From: an uncultured Bryobacterales bacterium
Lineage (GTDB): Bacteria > Acidobacteriota > Terriglobia > Bryobacterales > UBA6623
Assembly: GCA_946887065.1 (NCBI GenBank)
Contig: CAMPKL010000070.1
Coordinates: 1-10,527 of the forward strand
Length of the DNA stretch: 10,527 nucleotides
Direction: 5' to 3'
In this document: positions 1 through 7,024 of the stretch, in pieces
How the letters are laid out: every line of letters begins with the position of its first letter
How positions within the stretch are numbered: position 1 is the first letter of the stretch
Notes under the pieces: generated by a model
Seen by the model: only the letters and a program-made list of their open reading frames with translations
Databases searched by the model: none
Told to the model about the DNA's origin: nothing
Translations under genes and position numbers: made by a program

Positions 1-613
1 AGTTAGGCCGGAACCAAGCGACGGTAAACGCCGCGATGGCGCCGGAGCTGGAGCCGGCGATGCCCCGCTGGGCCGGGTCATCGGAGATGTTGTATGCCTT
101 CTTGACCGCCGGAAGCAGTTCGTCGACGATCACCCGTGCGTAGCGGTCGTCCACCGTGTTGTATTCGGCGGGACGGTTGCAGCAGCGGTCGCCCCAGTCG
201 CTAATGCTGGGTTCGGTTTGCTCCGGCGTGCGTCCGGGGTTGATGAAGACGCCGATCATGACGGGGATCTCGCGGCGGTAAATGAGGTTGTCCATCACGT
301 TGTGTGCGCGCAGGTCGGCGTCGGGGTTCATGTAGGCCTGGCCGTCGTTGTAGATCATTAGCGCCGCCGGCTTGGCGGGGTCGTATTGCGCGGGAACGTA
401 AACCCAGTAGGTGTGCTGGGTGCCGGGCCAAACTTCGCTGGGAATCACGAAGGGGCCGTCGATGCGTCCCTTGGGGACGCCTTCTCGCGGCAACGAATCA
501 GGTCCCAACTCATAGTGGGCGTCGGGCGCGGGATTGGGGCCTTCGGGAGGCCTTTGGGCGAAGGCGGACGCAGCGAGGGCCGCGGAAACCAGCAGGGGAA
601 GGGGCAGTCTCAT
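1..613 (-). CDS. Secreted putative esterase (PF00756/Fes-like alpha/beta hydrolase), C-terminus cut by window edge
   Basis: Reading from the ATG at 613-611 gives 204 residues before the left edge of the window. Residues 1-20 form a Sec signal peptide (hydrophobic [15 protein letters not shown], cleavage likely after AFA). The mature part matches the complete paralogue at 1323-2312 almost throughout, including [50 protein letters not shown] and DDRYARV. The nucleophile elbow GSSSG puts the catalytic Ser at about residue 189. The catalytic Asp and His must lie in the missing part, roughly 125 residues by comparison with the paralogue. A strong AGGAG (minus strand, 625-621) sits 7 bases before the ATG. 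This fold covers enterochelin-esterase-like and carbohydrate-ester hydrolases. A periplasmic or extracellular ester hydrolase is likely, but the substrate is unknown. Confidence 0.85.
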   Translation of the reverse strand, partial: MRLPLPLLVSAALAASAFAQRPPEGPNPAPDAHYELGPDSLPREGVPKGRIDGPFVIPSEVWPGTQHTYWVYVPAQYDPAKPAALMIYNDGQAYMNPDADLRAHNVMDNLIYRREIPVMIGVFINPGRTPEQTEPSISDWGDRCCNRPAEYNTVDDRYARVIVDELLPAVKKAYNISDDPAQRGIAGSSSGAIAAFTVAWFRPN

Positions 614-641
614 CTCGGAACTCCTAGAAAACAGCCTGTTT

Positions 642-740
642 AGCTTAGCAAGAGTGCTTCCAGAGAATGTTTTGTAAAAGTTGTAACAAAACGTATCCGA
701 TGCTCCACTAGGCCAGTTTTCTTGGTATCATGGATAAATA
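642..740 (-). promoter_or_regulatory. Upstream control region of the partial esterase, motifs shared with its paralogue
   Basis: On the plus strand this stretch holds AGCTTAGCAA (642-651), TTGTAACAA (681-689), GGTATCAT (724-731) and TAAATA (735-740). Versions of the same motifs occur upstream of the paralogous esterase at identical distances from its start codon (29, 68, 111 and 122 bases), while the DNA between them has diverged. TTGTAACAA is a near-palindrome inside a 22-base imperfect inverted repeat (670-691, arms TTTTGT/ACAAAA). The pattern suggests a promoter plus operator. No canonical -35/-10 pair with 17-base spacing could be assigned. Confidence 0.45.
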
Positions 741-750
741 GACGTCAACG

Positions 751-778
751 AAAGCCCGCTCGAAAGAGCGGGCTTTTT
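751..778. terminator. Intrinsic terminator hairpin, probably bidirectional
   Basis: AAAGCCCGCTC pairs perfectly with GAGCGGGCTTT around a GAAA loop (751-776). The plus-strand side is followed by a T run. On the minus strand it lies 17 bases past the stop of the outer-membrane protein gene, where it would end that transcript before the partial esterase. Confidence 0.75.
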
Positions 779-793
779 GCGTTTTCGGCGGCC

Positions 794-1267
794 TCAGCGA
801 CCGCCCAGGACGAAGCCCAAGCTGGCCGTAAAGGACACGTTTATGTCCTGGACTCCCAGGCGAACGCGTGGCTCCAAGAAGATTCGGTCCGTAAAGTTGA
901 TGCGGGCGCCGCCGCCGATCAACGCCTCCGCGTCCGTGGTGGAGAAGCTGCGGTCCCGGTGGTTGAATACGCCGATTCCTCCAATCACGAACGGACTGAT
1001 TGAGCCGTCGTGGCCGTTGAAGTGATAAAGGACATTGGCCACGCCGACGTGGTCTTGGTCGCTATCGCTTCCGCGCATGTAGAGGTACTCCGGCTCGACC
1101 GCCAGGCGATCGGTCGCGTAGAACCGCAAAGAACCGCCGGCCACGCCATGGGTTGGGCCGTCGAGGAACAGGGAACCGCCGCCGGTGATGATGCCGTCGA
1201 CTTCGCCCGCCAGGGCGGCGCCGGCGATAAACAAGGCAATAAGGAAAGCCTTTGTGAGGTGGACCAT
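794..1267 (-). CDS. Small outer-membrane beta-barrel protein
   Basis: 157 residues. Residues 1-20 are a signal peptide (KAFLIALFIAGAALA, cleavage near ALA/GE). The remainder has the alternating polar/hydrophobic strands and tight turns of an 8-strand OmpA-like or PF13505-type barrel: GGGSLFLDG, AGGSLRFYATDRLAVEPEYLYMRG, VANVLYHF, ISPFVIGGIGVFNH, EALIGGGARINFTDRIFLEPRVRLGV and a last strand VSFTASLGFVLGGR. The final residue is Arg, not the usual terminal aromatic. Its start is 55 bases past the stop of the complete esterase on the same strand and no terminator is visible between them, so co-transcription is likely. No good Shine-Dalgarno sequence precedes the ATG. Specific function unknown; it may be structural or a narrow pore. 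Confidence 0.75.
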   Translation of the reverse strand: MVHLTKAFLIALFIAGAALAGEVDGIITGGGSLFLDGPTHGVAGGSLRFYATDRLAVEPEYLYMRGSDSDQDHVGVANVLYHFNGHDGSISPFVIGGIGVFNHRDRSFSTTDAEALIGGGARINFTDRIFLEPRVRLGVQDINVSFTASLGFVLGGR

Positions 1268-1322
1268 ATGCCGAGTATTACGTACCGCCCCGCGGTCTCG
1301 GTTCCGTGCTGGCCGACGCGGA

Positions 1323-2312
1323 CTATGGTGCGGCCGGTTCGTTGAAGGAACGTTCGACCATGTCGTGCGGGTCCGTTGAGACGCCGTGGTCGCGCCACAG
1401 CCAACGCATGATCTCAGGCAAAATCGCGCCCCCCTGGACTTGGCCGTGGTTGCCGATGCCCCAGGTGTAGTTCACGTCGTAGCCCTTGTCTTCCAGCGCC
1501 TTCGCTAGTTGTACGTTGTTGTAGAACCAGTCGCGTTCCTGGTTGTAGGACCCGTCGCGGGCGATGCCGCGGTTGTCGTTGCGGCCGTCTTGCAAGTAGA
1601 CGCGCAAAGGTTTCTTGGGGCTGTCGCGGACGAGTTGGGCTAGCGTGTGCCCGCCCCGATTGCCAAGGTTCACGTAGGTGCCGACGAAGCTGAACATCTT
1701 GCCGATCCGGTCCGAGCCATGCCAGGCGGCGACGAAGGCCGCGATGCCGCCGGAACTCGTTCCGCCGATGCCGCGCATCTTGGGGTCGTCGCTGAGGTTG
1801 TAGTCCTTTTTCACCGCTGGAATGAGTTCGTCGAGGACGACGCGCGCGTAGCGGTCGTCGATGGAGTTGTATTCCTCGGGCCGGTTGCCGGTACGATCGC
1901 CCCACTCGCGGCGGCCTGCCTGTGGTTGCTCGGGCGTGCGGCCGGGATTGACGAAGACGCCGATCATGACCGGGATCTCGCGGCGGGAGATGAGGTTGTC
2001 CAGCACGTTTTGGGCGCGGATCGGTCCGTCGAAGCGCATGAACTCATGGCCGTCGTTGAAGATCATCAGCGCCGCGGGCTTCGCGGGATCGTATTGCGCC
2101 GGGACATAGACCCAATACTCGTGGATCGTGCCCGGATAGACTTCGCTGGGGATCGTGCGCTTTTCGCTGAAGGCGCCCTTGGGAACATTCTGCTGTATCA
2201 GTGAATCCGGCCCCAGGTGGTACTGGGAGTCCATGTTGGGGCCACGCGGACCTTGGGCGAAGGCCATTACGGCGGTTGTGAAAGCAGCAAAAAGCAAAAG
2301 CGGAAATCTCAT
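1323..2312 (-). CDS. Secreted putative esterase (PF00756/Fes-like alpha/beta hydrolase), complete paralogue
   Basis: 329 residues. A signal peptide ([19 protein letters not shown], cleavage before Q20) is followed by an alpha/beta-hydrolase of the esterase D/enterochelin-esterase superfamily. The nucleophile elbow is GTSSG at 184-188 (Ser186). The catalytic acid is probably Asp242 or Asp246 in [10 protein letters not shown], and the His is His289 in [11 protein letters not shown]. Length is typical for secreted single-domain members. The product should act in the periplasm or outside the cell on an ester such as an acylated sugar, aromatic ester or siderophore; the sequence does not decide which. 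It is most similar to the truncated esterase at 1-613. The start codon is preceded only by a weak GAGAA, unlike the strong AGGAG of the paralogue. The outer-membrane barrel gene follows 55 bases downstream. Confidence 0.88.
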   Translation of the reverse strand: MRFPLLLFAAFTTAVMAFAQGPRGPNMDSQYHLGPDSLIQQNVPKGAFSEKRTIPSEVYPGTIHEYWVYVPAQYDPAKPAALMIFNDGHEFMRFDGPIRAQNVLDNLISRREIPVMIGVFVNPGRTPEQPQAGRREWGDRTGNRPEEYNSIDDRYARVVLDELIPAVKKDYNLSDDPKMRGIGGTSSGGIAAFVAAWHGSDRIGKMFSFVGTYVNLGNRGGHTLAQLVRDSPKKPLRVYLQDGRNDNRGIARDGSYNQERDWFYNNVQLAKALEDKGYDVNYTWGIGNHGQVQGGAILPEIMRWLWRDHGVSTDPHDMVERSFNEPAAP

Positions 2313-2340
2313 CGCAGGAGTTCTCGTCGGAACCGTATAA

Positions 2341-2439
2341 AGCTTAGCAACAGGGCCAGACGACGGTTTTTCGTAATCTTTGTAACAACACAGCGTTGAG
2401 CCCCTATTCGCTCCACAACTGCGGTACCATCTTTAAATA
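2341..2439 (-). promoter_or_regulatory. Upstream control region of the complete esterase, motifs shared with its paralogue
   Basis: On the plus strand: AGCTTAGCAA (2341-2350), TTGTAACAA (2380-2388), GGTACCAT (2423-2430) and TAAATA (2434-2439). Their distances from the start codon equal those in front of the partial esterase, with poorer similarity between the motifs. This marks them as functional sites, perhaps a promoter plus a binding site for a common regulator. It is a two-sequence comparison only. Confidence 0.45.
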
Positions 2440-2445
2440 GGTTGC

Positions 2446-2481
2446 AAAAAACGAGGCCCGCTCGACAGAGCGGGCCGTTTT
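2446..2481 (-). terminator. Intrinsic terminator after the glyoxalase-fold gene
   Basis: GGCCCGCTC (2455-2463) pairs perfectly with GAGCGGGCC (2468-2476) around a GACA loop. On the minus strand it is followed by TCG and six T residues, and it lies 35 bases past the stop of the gene at 2512-2901. The plus-strand side also has a short T run, so it may work both ways. The stem core is identical to that of the terminator at 751-776. Confidence 0.8.
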
Positions 2482-2511
2482 GCGTTTGGGCCGGATCCAG
2501 GCGTTTGCCGG

Positions 2512-2901
2512 CTAGCCGCGTGAGATGAATTCGATGGTGTGTCCGTCGGGGTCGGCGCAGAAGATCTGACGAAAGCCGAGCCGGTCGTTTGTACCCAACT
2601 GGTAGGGGATTTCCGCGCTCTCCAAGGCTTCTTTCACGGCGTCCATGTCCTTGACTTCGAGCGCCATGTGATCGGCACGGGTCAACCTGGCGGCGCCGCC
2701 TCGGGTGGCGCCCTCTTGTTCGATGAGATGGAGCGCCCGGTCGCCGATTCCGAACCAGGCGCCACGAAAGTCGAAGGCGGGGCGCTCGATCTCAGGCAGG
2801 CCCAGCACTGTCCCGAAGAATCGCCGCGAGGCATCGACATCCTGTACGGCGAAAGAGACGTGATCGAGGCGTGCGATTTCAATCATGAGTTTCGTCAGCA
2901 T
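2512..2901 (-). CDS. VOC/glyoxalase-superfamily protein
   Basis: 129 residues, the usual length of a single-chain VOC protein with two beta-alpha-beta-beta-beta modules. Module 1 starts with RLDHVSFAVQDVDASRRFFGTVLGL and ends in ALHLIE. Module 2 starts with RADHMALEVKDMDAVKEAL and ends in CADPDGHTIEF. The metal-ligand positions of the family are filled by His14, Glu61, His78 and Glu124, so a metal-dependent enzyme is likely: glyoxalase I-like lyase, extradiol dioxygenase or thiol transferase. The substrate cannot be read from the sequence. The start is uncertain between the ATG at 2901 and the ATG at 2886 (MIEIARLDH), and neither has a clear ribosome site. It is followed by its own terminator and faces the FecR-domain gene divergently. 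Confidence 0.85.
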   Translation of the reverse strand: MLTKLMIEIARLDHVSFAVQDVDASRRFFGTVLGLPEIERPAFDFRGAWFGIGDRALHLIEQEGATRGGAARLTRADHMALEVKDMDAVKEALESAEIPYQLGTNDRLGFRQIFCADPDGHTIEFISRG

Positions 2902-3010
2902 AGCGCAACGATTCCTTCTCGTCTTGGGCGGAAAGCCGCTTCAGGTGGAGCACGAAGCGGTCCAAGCGAAACCAGACGAGCCCGACAGGTCAGGGTAGGG
3001 TTGGGCGCCC

Positions 3011-3047
3011 TATAATCACCCCAACCGGTCGCAATCCACCGACCGGT
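3011..3047 (+). promoter_or_regulatory. Probable promoter -10 and operator-like inverted repeat for the FecR-domain gene
   Basis: A perfect TATAAT lies at 3011-3016; no convincing -35 is seen at 16-18 bases upstream. Eight bases after it is a perfect inverted repeat, ACCGGTCG (3024-3031) and CGACCGGT (3040-3047), with an 8-base spacer. This would sit at the transcription start. A repressor site or a 5' hairpin of the transcript are both possible. The leader to the start codon at 3181 would be about 155 bases. Confidence 0.45.
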
Positions 3048-3180
3048 GGAAATGCACCGGCGGGCCCCTGTGGCTGCTGTCAATAAGTGCAACGTTATCA
3101 ATCCCGTGTGCCGTCTAATAGGATGGAACGCGAATTGCACGATAGGCAGCGGGCGCGTGTCGCCGCCGGAGGTAAAGAAG

Positions 3181-5454
3181 ATGAAACGAACCATCCTGAC
3201 AACGTTTGTCCTTGGAGCGATGGTGGGGTTTCTGTCGCCAGTCGCCGCACAGGAAGAGACCGAAGCTGGTCCCGCCCTCGGCGTTGCGCGCATCAGTTTG
3301 ACCAATGGAGATGTCTCGACCCGGCGCGGCGACTCGGGCGACTGGGTGGCGGCGACCGTCAATGGTCCCGTTGTGGAAGGCGACACCGTGGCCACCGGCC
3401 CGGGAGCGCGCGCCGAGATTCAACTGGATTACTCCAACCTGGTCAGGCTCGACGGCGAGACCGAGGTCAAGATGACGAGCCTCGGCGAGCGCAATTTTCG
3501 CGTGCAGTTGTTCAACGGCCGCATGACCTACTCCGAACTCAAAGGCGGCGAAGCGGACGTGGACATTGAAACGCCTCACGCCGCTATTCGGCCGCACAAG
3601 AACGGCCGCTACGAAATCGAAACACGAGTCGGAGAGACCGTGATCCAGGTTCGCAAAGGCCAAGCGGAGGTCTTCACCTCCGATGGTTCCGAGACCGTTG
3701 ATAACGGACGCATGCTTGTCGTGCGGGACAGTCCGGACGGCGTCGAGGTGCGTCTCTCTAGCGATGAACCTCGCGGCGAGTGGGACCGTTGGAATGAAGA
3801 TCGCGATGACCGGCTGTCCGACGTGGAGAGCTATCGCTACGTCAGCAATTCCGTGGTGGGCGCGGGTGATTTGGATCACCACGGCGATTGGCGCTACGTT
3901 TCGGGCTACGGCTACTGCTGGTATCCGCGCGTAGCCGGCGGCTGGGCGCCCTATCGTGATGGCCGCTGGTCGTGGGCGCCGTACTACGGCTGGACCTGGA
4001 TCGGCTATGAGCCGTGGGGCTGGGCGCCTTATCACTACGGCCGCTGGTGGAATCATCCCTCCTACGGCTGGGGTTGGTACCCCGGCGCGCGTCACTACTA
4101 CCAGCCTTGGAGGCCGGCTTTGGTGGGCTTCTTCGGCTATAGCGGACGCCGCGGCTGGTCGGTCGGCGTTGGTTTCGGCAGCGTCGGCTGGGTGCCGTTG
4201 GCGCCGGGCGAGGTCTTTCACCCTTGGTATGGCCGGGGGGGCTACGGCGGCCGTGGCGGCCGCAATTCGACGATCATCGTCGACAACAGCGTCAATATCT
4301 ATAACGACTATCGCAACGCCCGGGTGCGTAACGGCGTGACGGTGGTGGATGCGGACGGTTTCTCCCGAGGACGTCTCGATAACGTCCGCAGCTTGGACCG
4401 TAACGAATTGGCTCGTGCATCTGCGGTGCGCGGCGATGTGCCCGTGGTCCCGGAAAGACAGGCTCAGGGCTCGATCCTGCGCAACATCCGAACGAGCACG
4501 GCGAACGGCCAGCCGGGCGATGCGCGGCGGTCCACCTTCAGCCGCTCGGGCGTACGCGCGGCAACTAGCCCAAGGCAGGCGTCTTTCGATGAACAGCGTC
4601 AGCGGGTTGCTACGTCCGTGCGCGAAATCCGCACGCAGGGCTCCGTGAGTAATTCCCGCTCGACTACGCAGCCGTCGACGCGGAATTCGCCGCGCGTGAC
4701 TGGCTCGGTCAGATCGGGCGACGATGTGCGGTCCTCCGGCAGAACGGAGGCGGCGACCCCACGCTCCGGCGCTGTCTCCCCGAGGGATTCCCGGACATTT
4801 TCCGCGCCCGACCGCGATACGGGCGGCAGACTACAGCCGCGCGACAACAGAATAGACACCGGAGGCTCTGTACGAGGCTCACGGTCCACGACCTCGGCTC
4901 CGCAGCGCGACGACTCGACGAGGCGTTCCTCGGAGCGGGGAACCATTCAACAGCGGAACAATCCGACCGACAACGGAGCGGAGATTCGAGACAGCCGCTC
5001 TTCCAGAATGCCGTCGGCGCCGGCCCGTTCGGAATCCAGGGTGGACAGGAACTCATCGTCCCGCCAGGAGTCCCAATTCGATCGAGGCTCGTCGCGGTCT
5101 CCTAGGATGGACGGATCGGATTCCTCCAGCAGAATTCCGCGGGCCACGACGTCTCCGTCTCCGGGGCGCTCGCGCGTACCTGAGGTGAGATCGGAGCCGC
5201 GGTCTTCCCCTTCGCCGCGCATGAGCCGGGAGCCAAGCGGCCAGAGCTCGCCGCGGATGAGCCGGCCGTCAGCGCCGAGCCGCCAGAGTTCGCCGCGAAT
5301 GAGCCGTCCGTCCGCGCCGAGCAGACCGGCTCCAAGGGCGAGCTCTCCGTCCCCTCGTTCCAGTTCACCGCGGGCTTCGGGCGGCGGCTCCTCTCCGCGG
5401 TCGTCCGGCGGCAGCCGCGGAGGATCGAGCGGCTCACGCGGATCACGCCGGTAG
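3181..5454 (+). CDS. Secreted FecR-domain protein with Trp/Tyr-rich DUF6600-like region and long Arg/Ser/Pro tail
   Basis: The ATG at 3181 is chosen because GGAGG (3168-3172) is placed 8 bases before it and it starts a clean signal peptide (MKRTILTTFVLGAMVGFLSPVAA, then Q24). An open frame from a GTG at 3046 would bury that peptide. The product has 757 residues. About 33-165 is a FecR-type beta domain (GDVSTRRGDSGDW, PVVEGDTVATGPGARAEIQL, VRLDGETEVKM, FNGRMTYSE, IETPHAAIRP, ETVIQVRKGQAEVF). About 215-355 is rich in Trp, Tyr and Gly (GGWAPYRDGRWSWAPYYGWT, YEPWGWAPYHYGRWW), as in DUF6600 proteins. From about 425 to the end the chain is low-complexity Ser/Arg/Pro, strongly basic, ending GSRGSRR. 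There is no membrane span after the signal peptide and no adjacent sigma factor, so a classical FecR anti-sigma role is unlikely. An envelope-associated structural or binding role is inferred. Confidence 0.85.
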   Translation: MKRTILTTFVLGAMVGFLSPVAAQEETEAGPALGVARISLTNGDVSTRRGDSGDWVAATVNGPVVEGDTVATGPGARAEIQLDYSNLVRLDGETEVKMTSLGERNFRVQLFNGRMTYSELKGGEADVDIETPHAAIRPHKNGRYEIETRVGETVIQVRKGQAEVFTSDGSETVDNGRMLVVRDSPDGVEVRLSSDEPRGEWDRWNEDRDDRLSDVESYRYVSNSVVGAGDLDHHGDWRYVSGYGYCWYPRVAGGWAPYRDGRWSWAPYYGWTWIGYEPWGWAPYHYGRWWNHPSYGWGWYPGARHYYQPWRPALVGFFGYSGRRGWSVGVGFGSVGWVPLAPGEVFHPWYGRGGYGGRGGRNSTIIVDNSVNIYNDYRNARVRNGVTVVDADGFSRGRLDNVRSLDRNELARASAVRGDVPVVPERQAQGSILRNIRTSTANGQPGDARRSTFSRSGVRAATSPRQASFDEQRQRVATSVREIRTQGSVSNSRSTTQPSTRNSPRVTGSVRSGDDVRSSGRTEAATPRSGAVSPRDSRTFSAPDRDTGGRLQPRDNRIDTGGSVRGSRSTTSAPQRDDSTRRSSERGTIQQRNNPTDNGAEIRDSRSSRMPSAPARSESRVDRNSSSRQESQFDRGSSRSPRMDGSDSSSRIPRATTSPSPGRSRVPEVRSEPRSSPSPRMSREPSGQSSPRMSRPSAPSRQSSPRMSRPSAPSRPAPRASSPSPRSSSPRASGGGSSPRSSGGSRGGSSGSRGSRR
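5242..5325 (+). repeat. Two tandem 42-base repeats in the basic tail
   Basis: 5242-5283 and 5284-5325 both encode QSSPRMSRPSAPSR (residues 688-701 and 702-715). A degenerate partial copy, SPRMSREPSG, lies just upstream. Differences between the two copies are mostly at silent positions, which points to an older in-frame duplication kept at the protein level. Confidence 0.7.
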
Positions 5455-5476
5455 CAGGCAATTTAGAGGCTCAAAC

Positions 5477-5508
5477 AAAAAGGCCGCGAGCATCGCTCGC
5501 GGCCTTTT
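5477..5508. terminator. Bidirectional intrinsic terminator between convergent genes
   Basis: GGCCGCGAGC (5482-5491) pairs perfectly with GCTCGCGGCC (5495-5504) around ATC, flanked by AAAAA on the left and TTTT on the right. It lies 22 bases after the FecR-domain gene and 26 bases after the DUF4252 gene on the other strand, so it can end both transcripts. Confidence 0.88.
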
Positions 5509-5534
5509 CGAAGTTCCAACTGCGCTGCCGGGCG

Positions 5535-6119
5535 CTACTTCTTCTTCGGCGCCGGCGGCAGGGGCAATTTCGGCGTCCCTAGCTCTGTTGTGGCAATGCT
5601 CATTGACGGCATGCCGAGCGTTGCGCCAACGTCAGCCAAAGCATCCAGGTCGATGTCGCCGACTAAATTGAGCACCGTGATCTCGCCCGGGTCCGTCGAG
5701 ATGACCGTCACTCCATTCGGCGAAGTCCCGTCCGTCGCGGTGTACGAGTAGACCGTCAAACCCTTGTTCTGCTTCTTGTCTTGAACGTCGATCATCGGCG
5801 ACCAACCGCCGTCGGTCATCTGGCTGCGGATGCTGGTGACCGCTCCTTCCTCGTAGGAATTGCCGGCCGCGAAGCGATAGGTCTTCCTATAGACCCCCTT
5901 GATGCCGGACAACACCGACTTGACCGAGCCGCTGATGCCGTCGCGGATGGCCAGCAACTTGCTGCCTTCCTGCAAGGCCTTGCCGTCGAGGCTGACCTCG
6001 ACGACCTCATCGGCCTGGCCCTTCAACTCTTCCGTGTTGACGTCGAGCTTGGCGGACGTAAATCCCCAGGCCGGCGTCGACAACATAACGACTAATGCGA
6101 GACTGCCCCATCGCCTCAT
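5535..6119 (-). CDS. Exported DUF4252-family protein, last gene of the sigma operon
   Basis: 194 residues with a signal peptide (WGSLALVVMLSTPAWG, about 1-19). The mature part matches my recollection of the DUF4252 pattern: SAKLDVNTEELKGQADEVVEVSLDGKAL near the start, an IKGVYRKTYRF segment at 73-83, IRSQMTDGGWSPMIDVQ at 97-113, and a late PGEITVLNLVGDIDLDALADV at 144-164. A Pro/Lys-rich end (LPLPPAPKKK) follows. The family has no established biochemical role but is often seen next to ECF sigma and anti-sigma genes, as here. The start overlaps the stop of the upstream anti-sigma gene in ATGA (6116-6119), and AAGGAG precedes it at 6132-6127, which fixes the start and implies translational coupling. 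It may be a periplasmic sensor or output of that system; this is inference. Confidence 0.82.
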   Translation of the reverse strand: MRRWGSLALVVMLSTPAWGFTSAKLDVNTEELKGQADEVVEVSLDGKALQEGSKLLAIRDGISGSVKSVLSGIKGVYRKTYRFAAGNSYEEGAVTSIRSQMTDGGWSPMIDVQDKKQNKGLTVYSYTATDGTSPNGVTVISTDPGEITVLNLVGDIDLDALADVGATLGMPSMSIATTELGTPKLPLPPAPKKK

Positions 6120-6466
6120 TGAACTACTCCTTCCGGGCGCGGACCCCTTAATTCCGTACGCGCCTGATTCATTTTTTGACCAACCAGCAGAAGCGTCTCA
6201 TAGAGTTGCGCTTCCGCCGCCTCCGCCTGCCGGCGATTGTCTCTGCGCTGTTCCACGACCACGGCCACGGTCAGAGATGCGGCGAGCGCCCCCACGGCGG
6301 CCCATCTCCAAATCCTGCGGCCTCGCGCCGGGAAGGCGATCACCTTTTGCTCCGGCCTTTCGCCCATCGACTCACGGCGAACCTGCTCCATCACTCGGGA
6401 GGTGAAGTCGGATGCGGGCTCGCGACGCGCTAACATGCGCTTCAACTCAAGCTCGTACCGGTCCAT
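6116..6466 (-). CDS. Putative single-span anti-sigma factor
   Basis: 116 residues. A charged N-terminal segment (1-54) contains ELELKRMLARREPASDFTSRVMEQVRRE, as found at the start of many short anti-sigma proteins. One membrane helix runs at about 55-71 (WAAVGALAASLTVAVVV), followed by a charged helical tail (QRRDNRRQAEAAEAQLYETLLLVGQKMNQA). The HxxxCxxC zinc motif of ZAS-type anti-sigma factors is absent; the protein has no Cys. Assignment rests mainly on position: it starts inside the end of the sigma gene (20-base overlap) with AGGAGG at 6478-6473, and it overlaps the DUF4252 gene by 4 bases. Expected location is the inner membrane with the N-terminus in the cytoplasm, where it would hold the sigma factor. 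Confidence 0.7.
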   Translation of the reverse strand: MDRYELELKRMLARREPASDFTSRVMEQVRRESMGERPEQKVIAFPARGRRIWRWAAVGALAASLTVAVVVEQRRDNRRQAEAAEAQLYETLLLVGQKMNQARTELRGPRPEGVVQ

Positions 6467-7007
6467 ATACTGCCTCCTCGGTCAAATGCGATACCTTGGG
6501 CCGCAGGCGATCCAGCGCGCGCCGCAACGTCGTTTTCACTGTGTTGACCGGCACGTCCAGAGTTTCCGCGATCTCCGTCAGCTTCAAATCCTCTTGGAAC
6601 CTCAAAATCACCACCAACCTCATCTTCTCGGGCAAGGCAGCCACTTTGGCCGCGAGCGCGGTTTCGAGCATTAAGTCCCGTTGCTGCGGTTCAGCGCCCG
6701 GCTCCGGCGCCTCATCAAGAGGCTGGTACCGGCGATGCTTCTGTCTCCTGCTCCAATCTATGCACTTCCTAGTCACCGTTTGCCGCAGCCAGAAAGCCAG
6801 GTGCTTGTCCGATTCGATCCGGTCCAGGTTGCGATACAAGTCCAGGTAGGCGTCCTGGGCGATATCTTCGGCAACCGATCGATTGTGGAAGAAGTTGTAG
6901 ACGAGGGAATACACCATCGCCTTGTGCTTTTCCACGAGCTCACCGAACGCTTCTTGATCCAGAAGCGCTCGATCGACTAATTCTCGAGACGCCGGAACTT
7001 CGTTCAT
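6447..7007 (-). CDS. ECF-type RNA polymerase sigma factor
   Basis: 186 residues from the ATG at 7007; a TTG immediately before it (7010) would add one residue. Sigma-2 covers about 20-90, with region 2.2 AEDIAQDAYLDLYRNL and region 2.4 FWLRQTVTRKCIDWSRRQK. A linker rich in Pro and Glu follows (97-110). Sigma-4 at about 122-172 has the helix-turn-helix LKLTEIAETLDVPVNTVKTTLRRALDRLR. Regions 1 and 3 are missing, as expected for group 4 sigma factors. The gene starts 17 bases after the hydrolase gene and overlaps the putative anti-sigma gene at its end. It probably directs RNA polymerase to envelope or stress genes and perhaps to its own operon. AGTAGGA ahead of the ATG serves as ribosome site. 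Confidence 0.92.
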   Translation of the reverse strand: MNEVPASRELVDRALLDQEAFGELVEKHKAMVYSLVYNFFHNRSVAEDIAQDAYLDLYRNLDRIESDKHLAFWLRQTVTRKCIDWSRRQKHRRYQPLDEAPEPGAEPQQRDLMLETALAAKVAALPEKMRLVVILRFQEDLKLTEIAETLDVPVNTVKTTLRRALDRLRPKVSHLTEEAVYGPVRA

Positions 7008-7024
7008 CAAATTCCTACTGCTCG

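Noticed and set aside
1647..2204. 185-codon plus-strand frame within the complete esterase
   Set aside because: Antisense shadow of a well-supported gene, with no recognisable motif.
2539..3015. 158-codon plus-strand frame opposite the glyoxalase-fold gene
   Set aside because: Antisense of the VOC gene; the metal ligands and modules are on the minus strand.
3046..3180. In-frame 45-codon extension of the FecR-domain gene from a GTG at 3046
   Set aside because: The ATG at 3181 has a strong GGAGG at ideal distance and begins a signal peptide. The extension overlaps the inverted repeat and probable leader.
3115..4221. 368-codon open frame antisense to the FecR-domain gene
   Set aside because: It lacks family resemblance and shows the Ala/Arg/Val-rich composition of an antisense shadow of a high-GC gene; the plus-strand domains are clear.
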